Assembly (NCBI GenBank): GCA_003402315.1
Contig: QFXI01000010.1
Span: forward strand, 1-64,000
From: Candidatus Nitrotoga sp. LAW
GTDB lineage: Bacteria > Pseudomonadota > Gammaproteobacteria > Burkholderiales > Gallionellaceae
Direction: 5' to 3'
DNA length: 64,000 nucleotides
Positions 30,810 through 40,591 of the stretch are shown here, piece by piece. The notes beneath the pieces are model-generated. The model was not told the origin of the DNA. It searched no databases and was given only the letters and a program-made list of their open reading frames with translations. Both the position numbers and the translations under genes were made by a program. How positions within the stretch are numbered: the stretch's first letter is position 1; each line of letters opens with the position of its first letter.

Positions 30810-30824
30810 TGATAATAATTATCA
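30810..30824. promoter_or_regulatory. Fur box upstream of fbpA
   Basis: TGATAAT-A-ATTATCA is a perfect 7-1-7 palindrome equal to the core Fur-box consensus. It overlaps a possible -35 element (TTGATA on the minus strand, with TTAACT 17 nt on), about 70 nt before the fbpA start. Fur-Fe(II) binding here would block fbpA transcription in iron-rich conditions. Confidence 0.9.
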
Positions 30825-31146
30825 AACGCGATAAAAACATACTTCTTGTTAGGGTCCTTAATCAGAGCTGGGTACACGGCGCTCGCAATGAAAGTCTTTA
30901 CTACACCTTCTGTTGCAACAAGTTCTTGATAAAAATAAAGCGTGCTTCCTCACACGCTTACGGTCTTGTCTTGCACAGCTTTAGAAACGTTTTGAAGTGC
31001 TGAAACATGGGCATACCACGCTATATTTAGCTTGGGTTCACCTTTGTATATTGCCATCGACAATCCATTATTGGGGATGAACGTTCAATGGAACTGATTC
31101 TCAACCTGTCACTTGGCGCGCAACACTTCAAAAGTAGGCTGGTAAC
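30825..31146. other. Intergenic stretch between fbpA and rppH
   Basis: No intact gene is seen. It holds one copy of a repeated degenerate segment (30920-30997) that has a partner at 40846-40919. The rest shows no recognisable feature. Confidence 0.5.
30920..30997 (-). repeat. Degenerate repeat, copy 1 (possible gene remnant)
   Basis: About 75 nt resemble 40846-40919 in the same orientation; shared blocks include TTCTTGAT, 4 nt, ATAAAGCGTGC. In one minus-strand frame both copies read EARFIxIKN close to a stop, so they may be 3' ends of a lost gene such as a transposase or other small accessory gene. The family is not recognised. Confidence 0.45.
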
Positions 31147-31671
31147 TTAAAAAGTACTAGCGATTTTTTTAGCCGCACCCCAACCAGAAAAATTATTGGC
31201 TGGCGGCAAATAACGTACTAACTCATTCAATGCCAAACGATAAACATCCCTTTTAAACTCGATCACACTTTCCATCTCAACCCAGTAATCATTCCAACGC
31301 CAAGCATCAAACTCGGGGTGAACGGAAGCGCGCAAACAGACATCACAATCTCGCCCCACCAGCCGCAGCAAAAACCATATTTGCTTCTGCCCCTTATAAC
31401 TACCACGCCACTCACGTTTAACCCAATGTTGCGGTACCTCATAACGTATCCATTCACGCGTACGGCCAAGTATTTGAACATGACAAGACTGCAAACCTAC
31501 CTCTTCCTGCAATTCGCGATACATCGCTTGTTCCGGTGTTTCGCCGCACTGAATGCCACCTTGCGGAAATTGCCACGCATGTTGCCTGATGCGCTTGCCC
31601 CAGAATACCTGATTCTTAGCGTTGGACAGAATGATGCCGACATTGGGGCGATAACCATCCCGATCAATCAT
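31147..31671 (-). CDS. rppH: RNA pyrophosphohydrolase (Nudix)
   Basis: Removes pyrophosphate from 5'-triphosphate RNA ends and so starts mRNA decay. From the chosen start ([15 protein letters not shown]) it has 174 residues, with the Nudix box [20 protein letters not shown] followed by VGL (about 38-60). The start at 31671 fits the family N-terminus and has AGGTGG 6 nt upstream; an upstream in-frame ATG would add 15 residues. It stands divergent to proS with about 150 nt between, a common pairing in betaproteobacteria. Confidence 0.96.
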   Translation of the reverse strand: MIDRDGYRPNVGIILSNAKNQVFWGKRIRQHAWQFPQGGIQCGETPEQAMYRELQEEVGLQSCHVQILGRTREWIRYEVPQHWVKREWRGSYKGQKQIWFLLRLVGRDCDVCLRASVHPEFDAWRWNDYWVEMESVIEFKRDVYRLALNELVRYLPPANNFSGWGAAKKIASTF

Positions 31672-31822
31672 CTTCGCCACCTGTTTAATTAATTTACATA
31701 GTGTAGATTTTTTCACATTTCACACCATATTGAAAGCCGTCTCATCACAATCGGTACAGCATGCTTACTTCGTTCGCTGTAAAATCAACACTCTGATAAT
31801 TCGATTTGGCAAACATACCATC

Positions 31823-33535
31823 ATGCGCGTTTCACAATTTTTCATCTCCACCCAAAAAGAAGCCCCCTCCGAAGCCGAGCTAATCAGCCATCGTTTGATG
31901 TTACGTGCCGGCTACATCAAGAAACTAGCCAGCGGCCTGTACACCTGGATGCCGTTGGGACTACGCGTGTTACGAAAAGTAGAAGCCGTGGTACGCGAAG
32001 AAATGAATAATGGGGGTGGCATTGAGCTGCTAATGCCCGCCGTACAGCCAGCCGAACTTTGGCAAGAAACCGGGCGCTGGGAAGTATTTGGGCCGCAAAT
32101 GCTCAAAATCAAAGATCGCCATGACAATCTATTTTGTTTTGGCCCCACCCACGAAGAAGTTATTACTGATATCGCACGCCGTGAAATAAAAAGTTACCGT
32201 CAGTTACCCGTAAATTTCTACCAAATCCAAACCAAGTTCCGGGATGAGGTACGTCCCCGTTTTGGTGTGATGCGTGCACGCGAATTTGTAATGAAAGACG
32301 CTTATTCATTCCATGCCAACTTCAGCAGCCTAGAACAAACCTACCAAATGATGTATGACACCTACAGCCGCATTTTCACCCGTCTTGGCCTCCAATTCCG
32401 GGCTGTTGCGGCGGATACAGGCGCCATTGGCGGCAGTGGCTCGCATGAATTCCATGTGCTAGCCGATTCCGGCGAAGACGGCTTAGCGTTCTGTCCCACT
32501 TCTGATTATGCCGCCAATGTGGAACTGGCTGAGGCCATCGCACCAAGCACTTTACGCGCGACTGCCAGCGAAGCATTACAAAAAGTCATTACGCCCGGAC
32601 AAAAATCCATCGAAAGCGTCGCCACTTTCTTAAATGTAACACCGCAACAAATACTAAAAACAATCGCCGTAATGGATGCCGGTGGCAACTTTACTCTGCT
32701 TCTGCTGCGCGGAGATCATATGCTGAACGAAATCAAGGCAACCAAGATCCTAGGCGAATTCCGTTTCGCCAGTGACGATGAAATCCATCAGAACATGGGT
32801 TGCCGCACCGGTTACATCGGCCCGGTCAATACGGCCGTACGAATCTTGGCTGATCATGCTGCTGCTGCCATGAGTAATTTTGTATGCGGAGCCAATGACG
32901 ACGGCTTTCACTACATTCACGCAAACTTCGGACGTGACATTAGCTTGGATGAAACCAATGTGCATGACCTCCGCAACGTGGTCACCGGTGACCCCAGTCC
33001 CGATGGAAAAGGCACGCTGGAACTTTGTCGCGGTATCGAAGTTGGCCATATTTTCCAGTTGCGCACCACATATTCCGAAGCGCTCAATGCTAATTACCTT
33101 GATGAAAACGGCAAATCTCAACCTATTGAAATGGGTTGTTATGGTATTGGAGTTTCGCGCATCGTCGCTGCAGCAATAGAGCAGAATTATGATGATCGTG
33201 GAATTACTCTGCCTGCTGCCATGGCTCCGTTCCAAGTGGCACTTGCCCCAATTGGCATCAATAAAAGCGAAGCCGTGCGCCTAGTGACAGAGCAGCTTTA
33301 TGCTGATCTTGGCGCGGCAGGGATTGAGGTATTGCTTGACGACCGTAACGAACGCCCAGGCGTAATGTTTGCTGATATAGAACTCATCGGCATCCCACAT
33401 CGTATCGTAATTGGAGATCGCGGTCTTAGCCAAGAAGTGCCTATGGTTGAATACAAAGGACGGCGTGATGAAGAAGCGCAACAAATCCCGTTGCAAGATA
33501 TTGTTAAATTCGTGCAATTAACCTCACTTAAATAA
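31823..33535 (+). CDS. proS: Prolyl-tRNA synthetase (bacterial type)
   Basis: Charges tRNA-Pro with proline. The 570-residue enzyme from [15 protein letters not shown] has class II motif 1 around [12 protein letters not shown], motif 2 in [17 protein letters not shown], and motif 3 in [13 protein letters not shown]. An inserted editing (YbaK-like) domain lies between motifs 2 and 3 (about 225-405), and the anticodon-binding domain is at the C-terminus. The start was moved 31 codons in from the first possible codon because the family begins at this Met. Confidence 0.97.
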   Translation: MRVSQFFISTQKEAPSEAELISHRLMLRAGYIKKLASGLYTWMPLGLRVLRKVEAVVREEMNNGGGIELLMPAVQPAELWQETGRWEVFGPQMLKIKDRHDNLFCFGPTHEEVITDIARREIKSYRQLPVNFYQIQTKFRDEVRPRFGVMRAREFVMKDAYSFHANFSSLEQTYQMMYDTYSRIFTRLGLQFRAVAADTGAIGGSGSHEFHVLADSGEDGLAFCPTSDYAANVELAEAIAPSTLRATASEALQKVITPGQKSIESVATFLNVTPQQILKTIAVMDAGGNFTLLLLRGDHMLNEIKATKILGEFRFASDDEIHQNMGCRTGYIGPVNTAVRILADHAAAAMSNFVCGANDDGFHYIHANFGRDISLDETNVHDLRNVVTGDPSPDGKGTLELCRGIEVGHIFQLRTTYSEALNANYLDENGKSQPIEMGCYGIGVSRIVAAAIEQNYDDRGITLPAAMAPFQVALAPIGINKSEAVRLVTEQLYADLGAAGIEVLLDDRNERPGVMFADIELIGIPHRIVIGDRGLSQEVPMVEYKGRRDEEAQQIPLQDIVKFVQLTSLK

Positions 33536-33565
33536 ATTTACTATTCAATACAAATAGAGGTAGAT

Positions 33566-34291
33566 ATGAAACAGTCAAGATTCGTTATTGTCATTGCCGT
33601 ACTGGCGTTGTCGGCGTGCGGAAATAAAAGCGAACAGGAGCCAGCAGCGAACCCAGCATCGCCACCGTTAAGTGAGCACAAAACTACCGTTATCCCCGAC
33701 TCGCCAATGACCACCCCCACGAAGGACAAAATACCGGAAATGGCATTACCAGCGCCAACGACCGTTACGCCAATTGCTCCTGAAAAAACGGGCAAACCAC
33801 CGAAGGCAAATGATGGCGTAAAGGACGAGTTGCTTAGTCATCAAAAAGCCCCGGGCGTAAAACACCCCCTCCCAATAATAACCGGGCAACCAATACCCGC
33901 ACCTACAAAAGAAACGGTGCCAGAAAAAGCAGTGCTAGAGCCAGCTGTCTCCAAACCCGCCTCTCCGGCGAAGGCCGAAATACCCGTTACGGCCAATAAC
34001 AGCAAGAATAGCGGAGCACAGAGTCATGAAGAAGGACTGGCTTTAGCTAATAAAAGCGGCTGCCTAGCCTGCCACAAGATCGAAACCAAGTTAGTTGGCC
34101 CTGCATGGCGCGACGTAAGTAAACGCTATAAAGGAGATCCTGACGCTAAGGAGCATCTGATTGCAAAGGTAAAGGCTGGTGGCAAAGGCAATTGGACAGA
34201 TGTAACGGGTGGAATCGCTATGCCGCCTTATTCTCCTCGGGTATCAGATGAAAATATCGAGAAGCTGGTGACATTTGTGTTGTCCCAATAA
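33566..34291 (+). CDS. Lipid-anchored class I cytochrome c with Pro-rich linker
   Basis: The 241-residue protein has a lipoprotein signal (LALSAC-G, Cys18). A roughly 130-residue linker rich in Pro, Ala, Lys and Thr follows, then a C-terminal cytochrome c551-type domain with haem motif CLACH (166-170) and a likely Met ligand at 219 in AMPPY. The linker probably lets the haem domain reach partners across the periplasm. It is thus an electron carrier tethered to a membrane; the partner is unknown. The 30-nt gap to proS suggests possible co-transcription, and AGAGGTAG precedes the ATG. Confidence 0.9.
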   Translation: MKQSRFVIVIAVLALSACGNKSEQEPAANPASPPLSEHKTTVIPDSPMTTPTKDKIPEMALPAPTTVTPIAPEKTGKPPKANDGVKDELLSHQKAPGVKHPLPIITGQPIPAPTKETVPEKAVLEPAVSKPASPAKAEIPVTANNSKNSGAQSHEEGLALANKSGCLACHKIETKLVGPAWRDVSKRYKGDPDAKEHLIAKVKAGGKGNWTDVTGGIAMPPYSPRVSDENIEKLVTFVLSQ

Positions 34292-34377
34292 GCAATTAAG
34301 TGCAAATAGCCTTTGGTGTAACTGTATTTACCCATTCATTGGCAATTACACCACGATTTATAATTTGAAAGGACGGT

Positions 34378-35415
34378 ATGCGCCATTTTAGAATTTCATT
34401 TCTTATTGCTTTTGTAGGCCTTGGGGTTGCAGCATGGTGGGGTTATAGCCGTGGTGGTTGGGTAATCGCGCTTGAAGCCCTTGGAATTGCCTCTATTCTC
34501 TGCGTTATGGAAGTATCACTTTCCTTCGACAATGCCGTCGTCAATGCTTCTGTACTAAAAAGCTGGAACAAATTCTGGCAGGACATCTTTCTGACAATTG
34601 GAATGTTGATCGCCGTGTTTGGCATGCGATTGTTTTTTCCGCTTGTGATTGTTGCGCTCGCGGCTGACCTCGGATTAATTGAGGTGTGGAATATGGGGCT
34701 AAACAATCCCGATGAATATGCGCTTCACTTGGTCAATCATCATGCTGAAGTCGCCGCGTTTGGAGGAGTTTTTCTATTGCTGGTATTCCTCAATTTTCTA
34801 CTGGATGCAAAAAAAGAATTGCATTGGCTTGGTCATATTGAGGAAAAAATCGCCACTTTTGGTAAAGTGGCATCCATTTCGGTCATGATTGCGCTAGGCA
34901 CGCTATTGGCCAGTTTATCCATGGTTGAGGAGAGCAAGCAACTAGTGGTACTAGTCGCCGGCCTTTGGGGAGTGTTGTCCTACGTGGGTGTAGACGTACT
35001 CAGCAGTCTTCTTGAAAAAGAAGAAGATGACGCAAAAATCGGTGATGTTATTAAGCGCGGCGGGATAGGTGGCTTTCTTTATCTTGAGGTACTAGATGCT
35101 TCTTTCTCTTTTGATGGAGTGATCGGGGCATTTGCCATTACCAAAGATATCGTCATCATTATGATTGGCCTGGGTATTGGCGCGATGTTCGTACGCTCAA
35201 TGACTGTATTTCTGGTACGTAAAGAAACACTTGATGCGTATGTGTACCTTGAGCATGGTGCGCATTATGCGATTGGAATTCTGGCTGTCATTATGCTTGC
35301 CAGTATGAAATTTCATATCCCTGAGATTTTCACTGGTTTCGTAGGGGTAATTTTTATTGCCGCCTCGCTATGGTCTTCATTACGCTACAGGCGTATCAAG
35401 CAACAAAATAAATAG
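34378..35415 (+). CDS. TerC-like integral membrane protein (DUF475)
   Basis: The 345-residue protein has about nine hydrophobic spans and the repeated acidic-membrane motif of the TerC superfamily: VSLSFDNAVVNA (about 47-58) and ASFSFDGVIGAFAIT (about 241-255). These are thought to form a metal-ion path. DUF475 members are related to TerC and to manganese exporters, so metal efflux or supply to exported proteins is possible, but the substrate is not shown here. GAAAGGACGGT precedes the ATG. Confidence 0.85.
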   Translation: MRHFRISFLIAFVGLGVAAWWGYSRGGWVIALEALGIASILCVMEVSLSFDNAVVNASVLKSWNKFWQDIFLTIGMLIAVFGMRLFFPLVIVALAADLGLIEVWNMGLNNPDEYALHLVNHHAEVAAFGGVFLLLVFLNFLLDAKKELHWLGHIEEKIATFGKVASISVMIALGTLLASLSMVEESKQLVVLVAGLWGVLSYVGVDVLSSLLEKEEDDAKIGDVIKRGGIGGFLYLEVLDASFSFDGVIGAFAITKDIVIIMIGLGIGAMFVRSMTVFLVRKETLDAYVYLEHGAHYAIGILAVIMLASMKFHIPEIFTGFVGVIFIAASLWSSLRYRRIKQQNK

Positions 35416-35417
35416 CC

Positions 35418-35465
35418 ATCACAATAAAAAGTCCCTCCGCTAAAGCGGATTATTTACGTTGTGAT
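35418..35465. terminator. Candidate bidirectional terminator between DUF475 gene and dut
   Basis: Outer arms ATCACAA (35418-35424) and TTGTGAT (35459-35465) flank an inner hairpin CCGCT-AA-AGCGG (35437-35448). A/T-rich runs follow the inner stem on both sides (GATTATTTA; on the other strand GGACTTTTTATT). It sits between two convergent genes, where a shared terminator is expected. Confidence 0.6.
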
Positions 35466-35515
35466 ATGTTGGCCTACCAGCTTGTGATTCATAGGCCGTA
35501 TCCGTCAAGCCACTA

Positions 35516-35968
35516 TTAATGTTTGCCGGTACTGCCGAAGCCGTCACTTCCGCGCTGACTAAGAGGGAAGTCCTTGACGATATTGAGTTGCATTTGCAGT
35601 ACTGGCACGACAACCAGTTGTGCCATGCGCTCCAGGGGCATTAGCGTGAACGGGTGCTGTCCACGGTTCCAAATAGAAACAAATATTTGTCCTTGATAGT
35701 CGGAATCGATTAATCCGACCAAATTGCCCAGTACAATCCCATGCTTATGTCCAAGCCCGGAACGCGGCAAGATCATTGCAGCGCACTGTGGATCGGCTAA
35801 ATGGACTGCAATACCGCTCGGGATGAGTTCACATTGACCGGGCTGAATAATCATGCTCTGGTCAATACAAGCGCGCAGATCTATCCCTGCTGATCCAGGC
35901 GTGGCGTAAGCGGGCGGGTGCTCATGCAAACGTGAGTCGAGAATTTTCACATCCACAATTTTTTTCAT
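35516..35968 (-). CDS. dut: dUTP diphosphatase
   Basis: Hydrolyses dUTP to dUMP, keeping uracil out of DNA. The 150-residue trimeric-type enzyme shows the five family motifs, including [36 protein letters not shown] and the C-terminal GSDGFGSTG. The ATG overlaps the coaBC stop by 4 nt (ATGA), so the two are coupled, a common bacterial pairing. Confidence 0.98.
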   Translation of the reverse strand: MKKIVDVKILDSRLHEHPPAYATPGSAGIDLRACIDQSMIIQPGQCELIPSGIAVHLADPQCAAMILPRSGLGHKHGIVLGNLVGLIDSDYQGQIFVSIWNRGQHPFTLMPLERMAQLVVVPVLQMQLNIVKDFPLSQRGSDGFGSTGKH

Positions 35969-37164
35969 AATTCATTTCCTTGCCGGTAAAGTTTGACTAC
36001 GTGCTGCAACAAAGCGCGCGCAAGTGTGAGTTTATCCGTGCGCGGCAATACATGCTCGCCCGCATCGTCAAATAAAATCAACTCGTTATCATCTGCCCCA
36101 ATTGCTTGCTGCGCTACATTAGCTGCGAGTAGTGGAATTTTTTTTGTTTTGCGCTTCGTTGCAGCGTATTCGTGCAGATTGTGGCTTTCGGCCGCGAAAC
36201 CCACACAGAATGGTGGTTTTGGAAGCCCTGCAACATATCCCAGAATATCTGGATTGGGTAATAATTCCAGTGTTAGTCCGCCAGTACTCTTCTTGATTTT
36301 CTGTACGGTTGGTTGTGCTACGCGATAATCGGCTACAGCTGCCACGCCAATGAAAATATCGGCATCTGCGACATGTTTTTGGACTGCATCGAACATTTCC
36401 GCCGCGCTAGTGACATTCACCAAAATAGCACCATGAGGACTAGATAAAGCTGTAGGACCAGAAACCAATGTCACCTCTGCACCCAGTTCCAGCGCAGCCT
36501 GAGCAATGGCATAGCCCATCTTGCCGGAGCTACGATTGGTAATGCCGCGCACTGCATCTATTGCTTCGTAGGTTGGCCCGGCAGTCAGCAGAATTTTCAC
36601 GCCAGATAGTAGTTTTGGCTGAAAAAAGGTGAGCACAGCGCGTGCCAACTCTATGGGTTCCAGCATGCGTCCCATTCCTTCCTCACCACATGCTTGCACA
36701 CCGCTGACAGGACCTAAAATAATTACACCGTCAGCAATAAGCTGCTGAATATTGCGTTGCGTGGCTGGACTTTCCCACATTTGCCGATTCATTGCAGGGG
36801 CGACCAGCAATGGACAATTGCGAGCCAAGCACAAAGTGGAAAGCAGGTCATCGGCCAAACCATGCGCCAGCTTAGCAATGAAATCAGCTGTGGCCGGTAC
36901 GATTATGATGGCATCGGTAGCACGGCTTAGGTTAATGTGTACCATATGATTAGCTGCATGTTCGCCCCACTGATTGGTGAACACCGGTTTGCCGGATAAG
37001 GCCTGCATGGTGGTCGGGGTGATGAAGTGGCACGCAGCTTCAGTCATCGCAACCTGTACCTGTATGCCCTGATTGACCAATAGGCGAGTTAATTCGGCGC
37101 CTTTATAGGCGGCAATACCTCCGGTAAGACCAAGCACAATACACTTTGTTTGAATTTGTTCCAT
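35965..37164 (-). CDS. coaBC: Bifunctional phosphopantothenoylcysteine decarboxylase/synthetase
   Basis: Carries out two steps of coenzyme A synthesis. The 399-residue product has the flavin-dependent CoaC domain (about 1-185: [14 protein letters not shown], the His in [10 protein letters not shown], the APAMNRQMW block). The CTP-dependent CoaB domain follows (about 186-399: [25 protein letters not shown]). The start was set at the fifth codon of the longest frame ([12 protein letters not shown]) by family length; an ATG 12 nt upstream is possible. It is divergent from radC, the usual neighbour. Confidence 0.96.
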   Translation of the reverse strand: MEQIQTKCIVLGLTGGIAAYKGAELTRLLVNQGIQVQVAMTEAACHFITPTTMQALSGKPVFTNQWGEHAANHMVHINLSRATDAIIIVPATADFIAKLAHGLADDLLSTLCLARNCPLLVAPAMNRQMWESPATQRNIQQLIADGVIILGPVSGVQACGEEGMGRMLEPIELARAVLTFFQPKLLSGVKILLTAGPTYEAIDAVRGITNRSSGKMGYAIAQAALELGAEVTLVSGPTALSSPHGAILVNVTSAAEMFDAVQKHVADADIFIGVAAVADYRVAQPTVQKIKKSTGGLTLELLPNPDILGYVAGLPKPPFCVGFAAESHNLHEYAATKRKTKKIPLLAANVAQQAIGADDNELILFDDAGEHVLPRTDKLTLARALLQHVVKLYRQGNEL

Positions 37165-37234
37165 AATGCTATGCATCTTAGCAAAAACTGTTGTTCCATA
37201 TCAAAAAACCACCATGCTTAGGCAAAGGACAGCA

Positions 37235-37909
37235 ATGGGAATTAATAATTGGCCTGAGGGAGAACGACCGCGGGAAAAGTTAATTCAGCGTGGTGCAAGC
37301 TCACTCTCGGATGCCGAACTGCTGGCAATATTTCTGCGCACTGGTGTAGTAGGCAAAAGTGCGGTGGATTTGGCGCGTGACTTGCTTATCCAGTTTGGCA
37401 CACTTACCCGTTTATTCGCAGCGAACCAAGAAGAGTTTTGCGCCATATATGGCATGGGACAGGCAAAATATGTTCAGTTGCAGGCCGTACTGGAAATGTC
37501 GCGGCGTGCGTTGCAAGAGGTAATGCGCATGGGCGATGCGCTAAACTCACCGGGCGCGGTACGCGATTATCTCCGATTACTGTTGCGTGGCCGCGAACAG
37601 GAAGTGTTCCTGGTTGTCTTCCTCACCGCACAAAACCGTGTAATTGCATCAGAGGAAATGTTCCACGGCACACTCACCCAAACTAGCGTGTACCCGCGCG
37701 AAGTGGTTAAACGCGCGCTATATCACAACGCGGCGGGAGTCATCTTGGCACATAACCACCCTTCAGGTGTAGCTGAGCCCAGCCAGTCCGACCGCTTGCT
37801 TACCGACACGCTCAAACAGGCACTCGCGCTGGTGGATGTGTGCGTGCTAGATCACTTCATTGTGGCAGGAACCGGGGGCTTATCATTTGCAGAGCGAGGA
37901 ATGCTGTAA
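37235..37909 (+). CDS. radC: RadC-family JAB/MPN-domain protein
   Basis: The 224-residue protein has an N-terminal helix-hairpin-helix region ([14 protein letters not shown]) and a C-terminal JAB metallo-isopeptidase-like domain with HNHPSG followed by SQSD, the zinc-binding JAMM motif. The true function of RadC is still unclear; older repair claims are doubtful. The start [14 protein letters not shown] was chosen by family alignment and AAAGGAC upstream, not the longer frame that begins inside the coaBC promoter region. Confidence 0.93.
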   Translation: MGINNWPEGERPREKLIQRGASSLSDAELLAIFLRTGVVGKSAVDLARDLLIQFGTLTRLFAANQEEFCAIYGMGQAKYVQLQAVLEMSRRALQEVMRMGDALNSPGAVRDYLRLLLRGREQEVFLVVFLTAQNRVIASEEMFHGTLTQTSVYPREVVKRALYHNAAGVILAHNHPSGVAEPSQSDRLLTDTLKQALALVDVCVLDHFIVAGTGGLSFAERGML

Positions 37910-38416
37910 TGGATTCTGTAATCAACTGCTAACCAACTATCAGCTCGTTTCCCCTAACCCACGCACCAATAATTTCAACTAATTTTCATTATTTCAGCTT
38001 TTCAAGAACCTCATTTCGGTAGAACTCCCGCTTTCTCATTTTTTTGCAAATTTCTGGCGTAGTACTAACAAGAGCTTCAGTCTGGCGTAACGGTAATTAG
38101 CCGCTATAAGTCAAAAATAACCGGCTCACCAATTTTTGGTCGCGATGCCGCTTTTTTAGAAAATTGTTATTGCGCTATTATTTGCGCCTGAAGTCTCAAA
38201 CGAACTTTTTGTCAAAATGGAGTCCAACAGTCAGAATTATCTTTCACAACAAAAACGAAACAAAAGTAATGGTAACGGGGGCTGAGTATAAAAATACTCA
38301 TGTGCCAGTAAATATGTTGTAGCAAAGAAAAATATTAGCGCCAAAATGGATATACTCCTTGCAGTTTTGTTAGGCGAATATAACAATGCGTTCCAATTTT
38401 TTAAAATGGAGATTCC
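37910..38416. other. Intergenic stretch upstream of the first FGE-like gene
   Basis: No gene is recognised in about 500 A/T-rich bases. A perfect hairpin TGAGTAT-AAAA-ATACTCA lies at 38283-38300 without a T-run, so it is a possible operator or RNA structure, not a clear terminator. The ribosome site for the next gene is probably GGAGATT just before its ATG. Confidence 0.5.
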
Positions 38417-39406
38417 ATGAAATCAGTTTATGTTTTATTCCTGCTAATGATGCCTCTCACGGTATCTGTTAATGCGTATGCAGCCGGATCCGTGTTGAGC
38501 GTCAATTGCAAAGGTGATGATGAAGGGGCAGAAGTATTGGTTAACGGCAAATTTAAAGGCGAATGTCCGTTAGACATAAAAGTGCCGGTAGGCAAATTGA
38601 AGTTGAAGGTACAAAAGAAAGTTGATGCCTTTAGTGATCGAATATTTGAACAAGAAATTCGTATGGGCGATGACGTAGTAAAAAAGATCGAGGTAATCTT
38701 GGGTGCGGCGCAACTTAACGCAAAAGGCAAACGGCAAAAACCTAAGAAGCTAGCCTTAGAAGATAAAGCAAAAACATTACAGGAAGAAAAGAAGAAATGT
38801 GTCGAATGTCCCGAGATGGTACCGATTCCAGGCACCAATTTCGCCATGGCAAAATACACTGTCACGTTCCAAGACTGGGATGCATGCGTGGTTGACGGTG
38901 GCTGTAACGGTTATCGTCCCTCGGATAAGGAATGGGGGCGTGACACACGCCCCGTGATTAATGTGAGTTGGAATGATGCCCAGGCTTATATTCAATGGCT
39001 ATCGAACAAGACCGGTAACCCTTACCGTCTGCCGACTGAACAGGAATGGGAAATCGCCGCGCGAGCTGGCACTACTACCGAATATTATTGGGGCATTTTC
39101 CCTTTTGGAGATTCAGCCTCTAGCGCTAATGCTAACTGTAATGCTTGTGGAAGCAAGTGGGACAACAGGACAACCGCACCAGTTGGCAGTTTCAAGCCCA
39201 ACGGTTTCGGCCTATACGACATGTCTGGTAATGTTTGGCAATGGACGGACAGTTGCTGGGAGGGGGACTGCAAGAAGCGAGTGCTTCGTGGCGGCTCTTG
39301 GAATGACACCACAACAAACATTCGCATCGCTACCCGTTTCAAGGATGATGTGACTGAACGCTACCATATCAGCGGATTCAGACTTGCCATGACGTTGAAA
39401 AAATAG
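38417..39406 (+). CDS. Secreted PEGA + FGE-sulfatase-fold protein, copy 1
   Basis: The 329-residue protein has a signal peptide (cut near AYAA-GSV, about residue 23) and a PEGA-like beta domain (about 25-95, [20 protein letters not shown]). A basic linker and a formylglycine-generating-enzyme/SUMF1 fold follow (about 118-328: [48 protein letters not shown]). The domain set is that of cell-surface FGE-like proteins, often structural or ligand-binding rather than sulfatase-maturing. Several Cys pairs ([27 protein letters not shown]) suggest disulfides, consistent with export. A second copy follows 207 nt downstream. Confidence 0.88.
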   Translation: MKSVYVLFLLMMPLTVSVNAYAAGSVLSVNCKGDDEGAEVLVNGKFKGECPLDIKVPVGKLKLKVQKKVDAFSDRIFEQEIRMGDDVVKKIEVILGAAQLNAKGKRQKPKKLALEDKAKTLQEEKKKCVECPEMVPIPGTNFAMAKYTVTFQDWDACVVDGGCNGYRPSDKEWGRDTRPVINVSWNDAQAYIQWLSNKTGNPYRLPTEQEWEIAARAGTTTEYYWGIFPFGDSASSANANCNACGSKWDNRTTAPVGSFKPNGFGLYDMSGNVWQWTDSCWEGDCKKRVLRGGSWNDTTTNIRIATRFKDDVTERYHISGFRLAMTLKK

Positions 39407-39532
39407 AAAACTCCGGGTTAGCATTTAATTTTTATCTCCCCATAAATGGGTATATGGAAGACAATCGTTGAATAAACAATTTCGGCAACCAGGATAATTT
39501 GAGTCTAAACCCATAGTTAAAACCTTATGCAC

Positions 39533-39579
39533 TTAATAAGGAAAACCTTATTAAAATAGCTTAATAAAATGCATTAAGC
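39533..39579. promoter_or_regulatory. Two adjacent A/T-rich hairpins before the second FGE-like gene
   Basis: TTAATAAGG-AAAA-CCTTATTAA (39533-39554) is a perfect 9-bp stem, and GCTTAAT-AAAATGC-ATTAAGC (39559-39579) a 7-bp stem, only 4 nt apart. They stand 35-80 nt before the second FGE-like ATG. They may be operator sites, since both share TTAAT half-sites, or a leader RNA structure. Confidence 0.45.
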
Positions 39580-39613
39580 ATCTGCCCATTTTTTATTTTT
39601 TAACGGAGATTTC

Positions 39614-40591
39614 ATGAAATCAATTTATTTTTTGTTCTTGTTAGTTCTGGCCGCATCATCCGCTAACGTTTACGCGGCTGGCTCAGTACTGCGTGTTGTG
39701 TGTAAAGGTGATGACGTGGGTGCCGAAGTTTTGGTTAATGGGAAATTTAAAGGCGAATGTCCGCTAGATATAAAAGTGCCTATTGGCACACTTAAACTGA
39801 AGGTACAAAAAAAAGTCGATGCCTCCAGTGATCGTATCTTTGAACAAGAAATCCGCGTGGGCGATGGCGTAGTAAAAAGGGTCGAAGTGCTGTTGGGCGC
39901 GCCAAAACTTAGCGCCGAAGGCAAACGGGCTAAACCTGAGCGATCGAAAGCTGCCAAGACTGAAGAGAAGAACATAGAAGAAAAGCTTGCAACATGCACT
40001 GTCTGCCCTGAAATGGTGCCGATTCCAGGCTCAGATTTTGAGATTGGAAAATATACTGTCACATTCGATGAATGGGATGCATGCGTGGAAGACGGTGGTT
40101 GTAATGGTTATAAACCATTAGATGAAGAATGGGGACGTGGCAAACAACCCGTGGTTAATGTGAACTGGAATGATGTTCAAAGCTACATTGAATGGCTATC
40201 CCGCAAGACTGGTAAAACCTACCGTCTACCAAGCGAACATGAATGGGAAATCGCCACGCGAGCCGGTACTACCACTCAGTATTATTGGGGGGATGAACTC
40301 GGGTTTCAGAATGCCAATTGCCATGGTTGTGGTAACAGATATGAGAAAAAAAAATCGGCCCCAATGCCAGTGGGAAGTTTCAAACCTAATCCCTATGGTC
40401 TGTATGACATGCTGGGCAACGTCTGGCAATGGACGGATGGTTGCAGGGAAGGCGATTGTGCGAGACTGGTTCTTCGAGGTGGGTCTTTTGAATACGATTC
40501 AGAGTATCTAAATGTAAGCTACCGCGAGGGGATTGAAGCTACAGAACGCGTTAACAACCTTGGGTTTCGCGTTGCCAGGACACTGCCGTAA
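39614..40591 (+). CDS. Secreted PEGA + FGE-sulfatase-fold protein, copy 2
   Basis: A 325-residue paralog of the preceding gene. It has a signal peptide (cut near YAA-GSV), a nearly identical PEGA-like domain ([20 protein letters not shown]), a diverged charged linker (about 95-125), and an FGE-like domain ([50 protein letters not shown]). The same Cys pairs are kept. The domains stay alike while the linker has drifted, as expected after tandem duplication followed by selection on fold. The role is unknown; both copies probably act in the periplasm or at the surface. Confidence 0.88.
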   Translation: MKSIYFLFLLVLAASSANVYAAGSVLRVVCKGDDVGAEVLVNGKFKGECPLDIKVPIGTLKLKVQKKVDASSDRIFEQEIRVGDGVVKRVEVLLGAPKLSAEGKRAKPERSKAAKTEEKNIEEKLATCTVCPEMVPIPGSDFEIGKYTVTFDEWDACVEDGGCNGYKPLDEEWGRGKQPVVNVNWNDVQSYIEWLSRKTGKTYRLPSEHEWEIATRAGTTTQYYWGDELGFQNANCHGCGNRYEKKKSAPMPVGSFKPNPYGLYDMLGNVWQWTDGCREGDCARLVLRGGSFEYDSEYLNVSYREGIEATERVNNLGFRVARTLP

